DNA from: CAXXFQ01 sp963674475
Lineage (GTDB): Bacteria; Planctomycetota; Planctomycetia; Pirellulales; Thermoguttaceae
Direction of reading: 5' to 3'
Assembly (NCBI GenBank): GCA_963674475.2
Contig: CAXXFQ010000019.1
Coordinates: 434,001-498,000 of the forward strand
DNA: 64,000 nucleotides
Shown one piece after another: positions 61,599-64,000 of the stretch. The notes under the pieces are model-generated. The model was not told the DNA's origin. It was given only the letters and a program-made list of their open reading frames with translations, and made no database searches. Within the stretch, counting starts at the first letter, position 1; every line of letters starts with the position of its first letter. A program made the position numbers and the translations under genes.

Positions 61599-64000
61599 GT
61601 GAGATACCACCTCCCCCTCTTGATCAGCTTGTCTCGTTTTCCATCCTCCTATCTGCGAAGGCGGAATCTAGTTTGGATTTTGACTTTATTCCTACTCGCA
61701 AGTAGCGGTTGCAGCCGGGCCTACTATCGCAAATGGGCCAATCGGGAAGTCGATTGTCTGATCAACAGCCGTGCGATGCTTGCCGGTGGTCAACCGGGCA
61801 ATTACGACGTCTCGCCGAAGCCGTATTCCCGGATGTACGACTCGAATAATCCTGATTGCCCGCCGATGCCGCCGGACGATCCGGCCTCGCATAAATTCAT
61901 GAAATGCGTCGACGGGAAAAAGGGGTCCCCTTACTGGGATTGCCATGGAAAAACCGATTTCGTCGAAAACCCCTGCTGGCTTCAAACCCTCTCGCTCAAT
62001 CCTGAAGGGGCCTTGGTTCTGGACCGGGCCGCGGCGGTTCAAACGGCGCTGACCAATTCAAGTGAGTACCAAACCTCGGTGGAAAACCTCTACCTTTCGG
62101 CCTTGGAGGTTTCTTATGAGCGTTTTCGATTCGACACCCAATTCTTCGGGGGAAACGATCTTTACTTCGACGCCGAAGGGTCGGCCCTGGGCGGTGGACA
62201 TTCGAAAAGCTATCTGACCAACGATACCAACGTCGCCATGGGGAAACTGTTTGCCACTGGCGGCACGATGGTGGTCAATATGGCCAACTCGCTGGTCTGG
62301 CAATTCTCCGGTCCCGACGACTACGCGGGAATGACCCTCTTGGACTTCAACTTGGTTCAACCGTTGTTGCGTGGCGGCGGAAGGGCGGTCGTTTTGGAAC
62401 ATCTGACCGATTCAGAACGGGCCCTGTTGGCCAATATCCGTCAGATGGAACGGTTCCAACGCGGGTTCTACGCTCAGATCATCGCGGGTGGTTCACCGGG
62501 GACCGGTCCCTCTTCGGATGGCTTATCCATTGGAAGCTTTTCCGCAGGGACAAGCGGCAGTTCGGGGGGAATTTTATCTCTTTTACGACAACAGGTTCAA
62601 ATTCGTAACCAGGTCCAAAATGTCGTCGCCTTGCGTGAAAGCCTTAATCAACTGGAAGCCCTTTTCAACAGCGGCGAAATCACCCGGCTTCAAGTCGAGC
62701 AAGCTCGTTTGACGCATTATCAGGCACAAATCAGTCTATTGGACCTTCGGAAACGGTATCAGGACCGGCTTGACAGTTACAAGATCACCCTCGGACTTCC
62801 CCCATCGTTACCGGTACGGATTTCCGATCCCCTCTTGTCGCAATTCGATCTGATCGATCCGACACTGACCGAGACGCAAAATCAAGTGACGACCCTGTTG
62901 GCCGACATCCGCGATCCAAAATCTCCCGAACAACTCGCGGGGGCAACTCGACAGCTGGTCCCGCTGGGACAGCTTTGCCTCGAACAACGCGAACTGGTAC
63001 GTCAAGATATCCGACGACTTGAAACCGCCTTGCCCCGTCGGCGCGCGTCCCTCCGCGAACTGGCCAAACGGCCCGAATTCGAATCTCCCGAAATCGACCC
63101 TTCCATCATGAGTGTCGAATCGCTGGATTCCCGATTCCAAAAAATTCAATCCTCGTTCGCACTGATCAGTGAGGAATTGCAAGAGACTCAATCTCAGTTG
63201 GAATCGCTTGAATCCCTTCAAAGGAACGGCAAGCCGCTCGAAGAGAATCAACGTCGCGATTTAAGCAAAGTCGCCCAATCGCTCCAGGCGCAAATGGTCG
63301 AACTCTCGATCATCCAAGCCCGTGCCCGACTCGATACCCTCATGCTTCGTCCCCTCTCGCTCGATCCACGGTTGGCGATCGATATTGCCCGAGAAAATCG
63401 ACGCGACTGGATGAACGCTCGTGCCGCGTTGGTCGATAAATGGCGGAAAATCGAAGTGGTCGCCAACGCTTTGGAAAGCGATCTCGACGTCGTCTTCAGC
63501 GGCGATCTCGGCACGGACAAGGAACGGCCGTTCCGTTTTCGAAGTACCCGGGGACGCCTGCGTGTGGGCCTGGAGTTCGACGCCCCGTTGACCCGTTTGG
63601 CCGAACGGAACGATTATCGAAGAACGTTGATCGACTACCAACGGACCCGGCGCGCGTATTACATTTTCGAGGATAAAGTCGACCAGACGCTTCGAGAGAC
63701 CCTTCGTGAAATCCGTCTGGCGCAGATCAACTTTGAGCAACTTCGAGCGGCTGTCTATTCGGCAACGACGCAGGTCGATTTTACGCAGATCGGTCTTCTG
63801 CTCAAACCCCAACAGGCGGGCGGATCGGCCATGGGCGCGACCACCGCTCGTGACGTCTTGGACTCGATCAACGACCTGTTGAATGCCCAAAACAATCTCT
63901 TGGACCTTTGGGTCGAGTACGAGTCGCTACGGATCAGCTTGGCCTTCAATTTGGGGGTCTTGAATTTGAACTCGAACGGGATGTGGGCCGACAGCGAGAC
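61599..64000 (+). CDS. TolC-family outer membrane efflux lipoprotein (3' partial)
   Basis: At least 800 residues, running past the window end. The N-terminal signal (LTLFLLASSGC) ends in a lipobox-like Cys38, followed by SRAYYRKWANREVDCLINSR. TolC-type features are RAAAVQTALTNSSEYQTSVENLY, a central beta/coil pair (LLDFNLVQPLLRGGG), the coiled helix VVALRESLNQLEALFNSGEI with QVEQARLTHYQAQISLLDLR, and a second repeat with INFEQLRAAV and LNAQNNLLDLWVEYESLRIS near the end. The insert between the two halves (~420-580) is longer than in E. coli TolC. GTG 61599 is the best visible start; GAGG is ~17 bases upstream, so the start is uncertain. Confidence 0.85.
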   Translation, partial: MRYHLPLLISLSRFPSSYLRRRNLVWILTLFLLASSGCSRAYYRKWANREVDCLINSRAMLAGGQPGNYDVSPKPYSRMYDSNNPDCPPMPPDDPASHKFMKCVDGKKGSPYWDCHGKTDFVENPCWLQTLSLNPEGALVLDRAAAVQTALTNSSEYQTSVENLYLSALEVSYERFRFDTQFFGGNDLYFDAEGSALGGGHSKSYLTNDTNVAMGKLFATGGTMVVNMANSLVWQFSGPDDYAGMTLLDFNLVQPLLRGGGRAVVLEHLTDSERALLANIRQMERFQRGFYAQIIAGGSPGTGPSSDGLSIGSFSAGTSGSSGGILSLLRQQVQIRNQVQNVVALRESLNQLEALFNSGEITRLQVEQARLTHYQAQISLLDLRKRYQDRLDSYKITLGLPPSLPVRISDPLLSQFDLIDPTLTETQNQVTTLLADIRDPKSPEQLAGATRQLVPLGQLCLEQRELVRQDIRRLETALPRRRASLRELAKRPEFESPEIDPSIMSVESLDSRFQKIQSSFALISEELQETQSQLESLESLQRNGKPLEENQRRDLSKVAQSLQAQMVELSIIQARARLDTLMLRPLSLDPRLAIDIARENRRDWMNARAALVDKWRKIEVVANALESDLDVVFSGDLGTDKERPFRFRSTRGRLRVGLEFDAPLTRLAERNDYRRTLIDYQRTRRAYYIFEDKVDQTLRETLREIRLAQINFEQLRAAVYSATTQVDFTQIGLLLKPQQAGGSAMGATTARDVLDSINDLLNAQNNLLDLWVEYESLRISLAFNLGVLNLNSNGMWADSE

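Overview
The window comes from a bacterial chromosome of the phylum Planctomycetota, most likely a Pirellulales-type lineage. No rRNA is present, so this rests on gene content: two secreted or lipid-anchored DUF1080 proteins, a 1587-residue PVC-type beta-propeller/cytochrome c protein, a BlaI/M56-peptidase pair with a very large external region, a TolC-family lipoprotein, and planctomycete-style secreted proteins of unknown function. DNA is moderately GC-rich with strong third-position G/C bias. Rubrerythrin next to a HydE-type radical SAM maturase, plus a PPi-type phosphofructokinase, suggest an anaerobic or oxygen-sensitive, fermentative sugar degrader (inference).

Layout. 1-5.1 kb: purL (5' end outside the window), purQ, a DUF1080 lipoprotein, trmL and a GNAT acetyltransferase. 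5.1-9.6 kb: a 690-base gap with dyads and a candidate promoter, dnaA, a second DUF1080 protein and rubrerythrin. 9.7-16.4 kb: hydE-like gene, galU plus a glucuronokinase-like GHMP kinase, aat, a uvrC lacking its C-terminal HhH domain, and a secreted metallophosphoesterase. 16.7-30.6 kb: hemE, a trifunctional LplT-PlsC-Aas fusion, an RlmM-like methyltransferase, a multi-PAS hybrid histidine kinase, a secreted beta-propeller glycosidase-like protein, a secreted aromatic-repeat protein, an ADP-ribosylglycohydrolase-fold protein and tRNA-Glu. 30.7-39.1 kb: the giant mosaic cytochrome protein, a FliL-like secreted protein, a beta-hydroxyacid dehydrogenase, a ROK sugar kinase and tRNA-Cys. 40.5-45.2 kb: a same-strand sugar-metabolism run (PPi-type PFK, HAD hydrolase, 6-phosphogluconate dehydrogenase, SDR). 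45.5-52 kb: an internally duplicated membrane protein, a GNAT, an apparently circularly permuted SGNH hydrolase, a DUF2752 protein, a lipoprotein, a TIM-barrel epimerase and purN. 52-57.4 kb: the BlaI/M56 system. 57.6-64 kb: KDPG aldolase and a frameshifted KDG kinase, a PH-like fragment, apt, a small secreted protein, and a TolC-family gene running off the end.

The most unusual items are: (1) the BlaI-M56 pair, whose external region is two copies of a two-Ig module followed by seven ~104-residue repeats of no family I recognise, with an operator/promoter typical of BlaI autoregulation; (2) an SGNH hydrolase whose GDSIT block lies at the C-terminus, after the DxxH block; (3) a membrane protein made of two copies of a soluble-helical plus two-TM unit and a third partial copy; (4) several small non-coding repeat families, including a dispersed hairpin repeat whose stem shows compensating base changes and a 162-bp MITE-like element with flanking TA; (5) a single-base frameshift in the KDG kinase gene. 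Starts were chosen from Shine-Dalgarno spacing and family alignment; uncertain ones are stated. All family assignments are by eye, without a database search.
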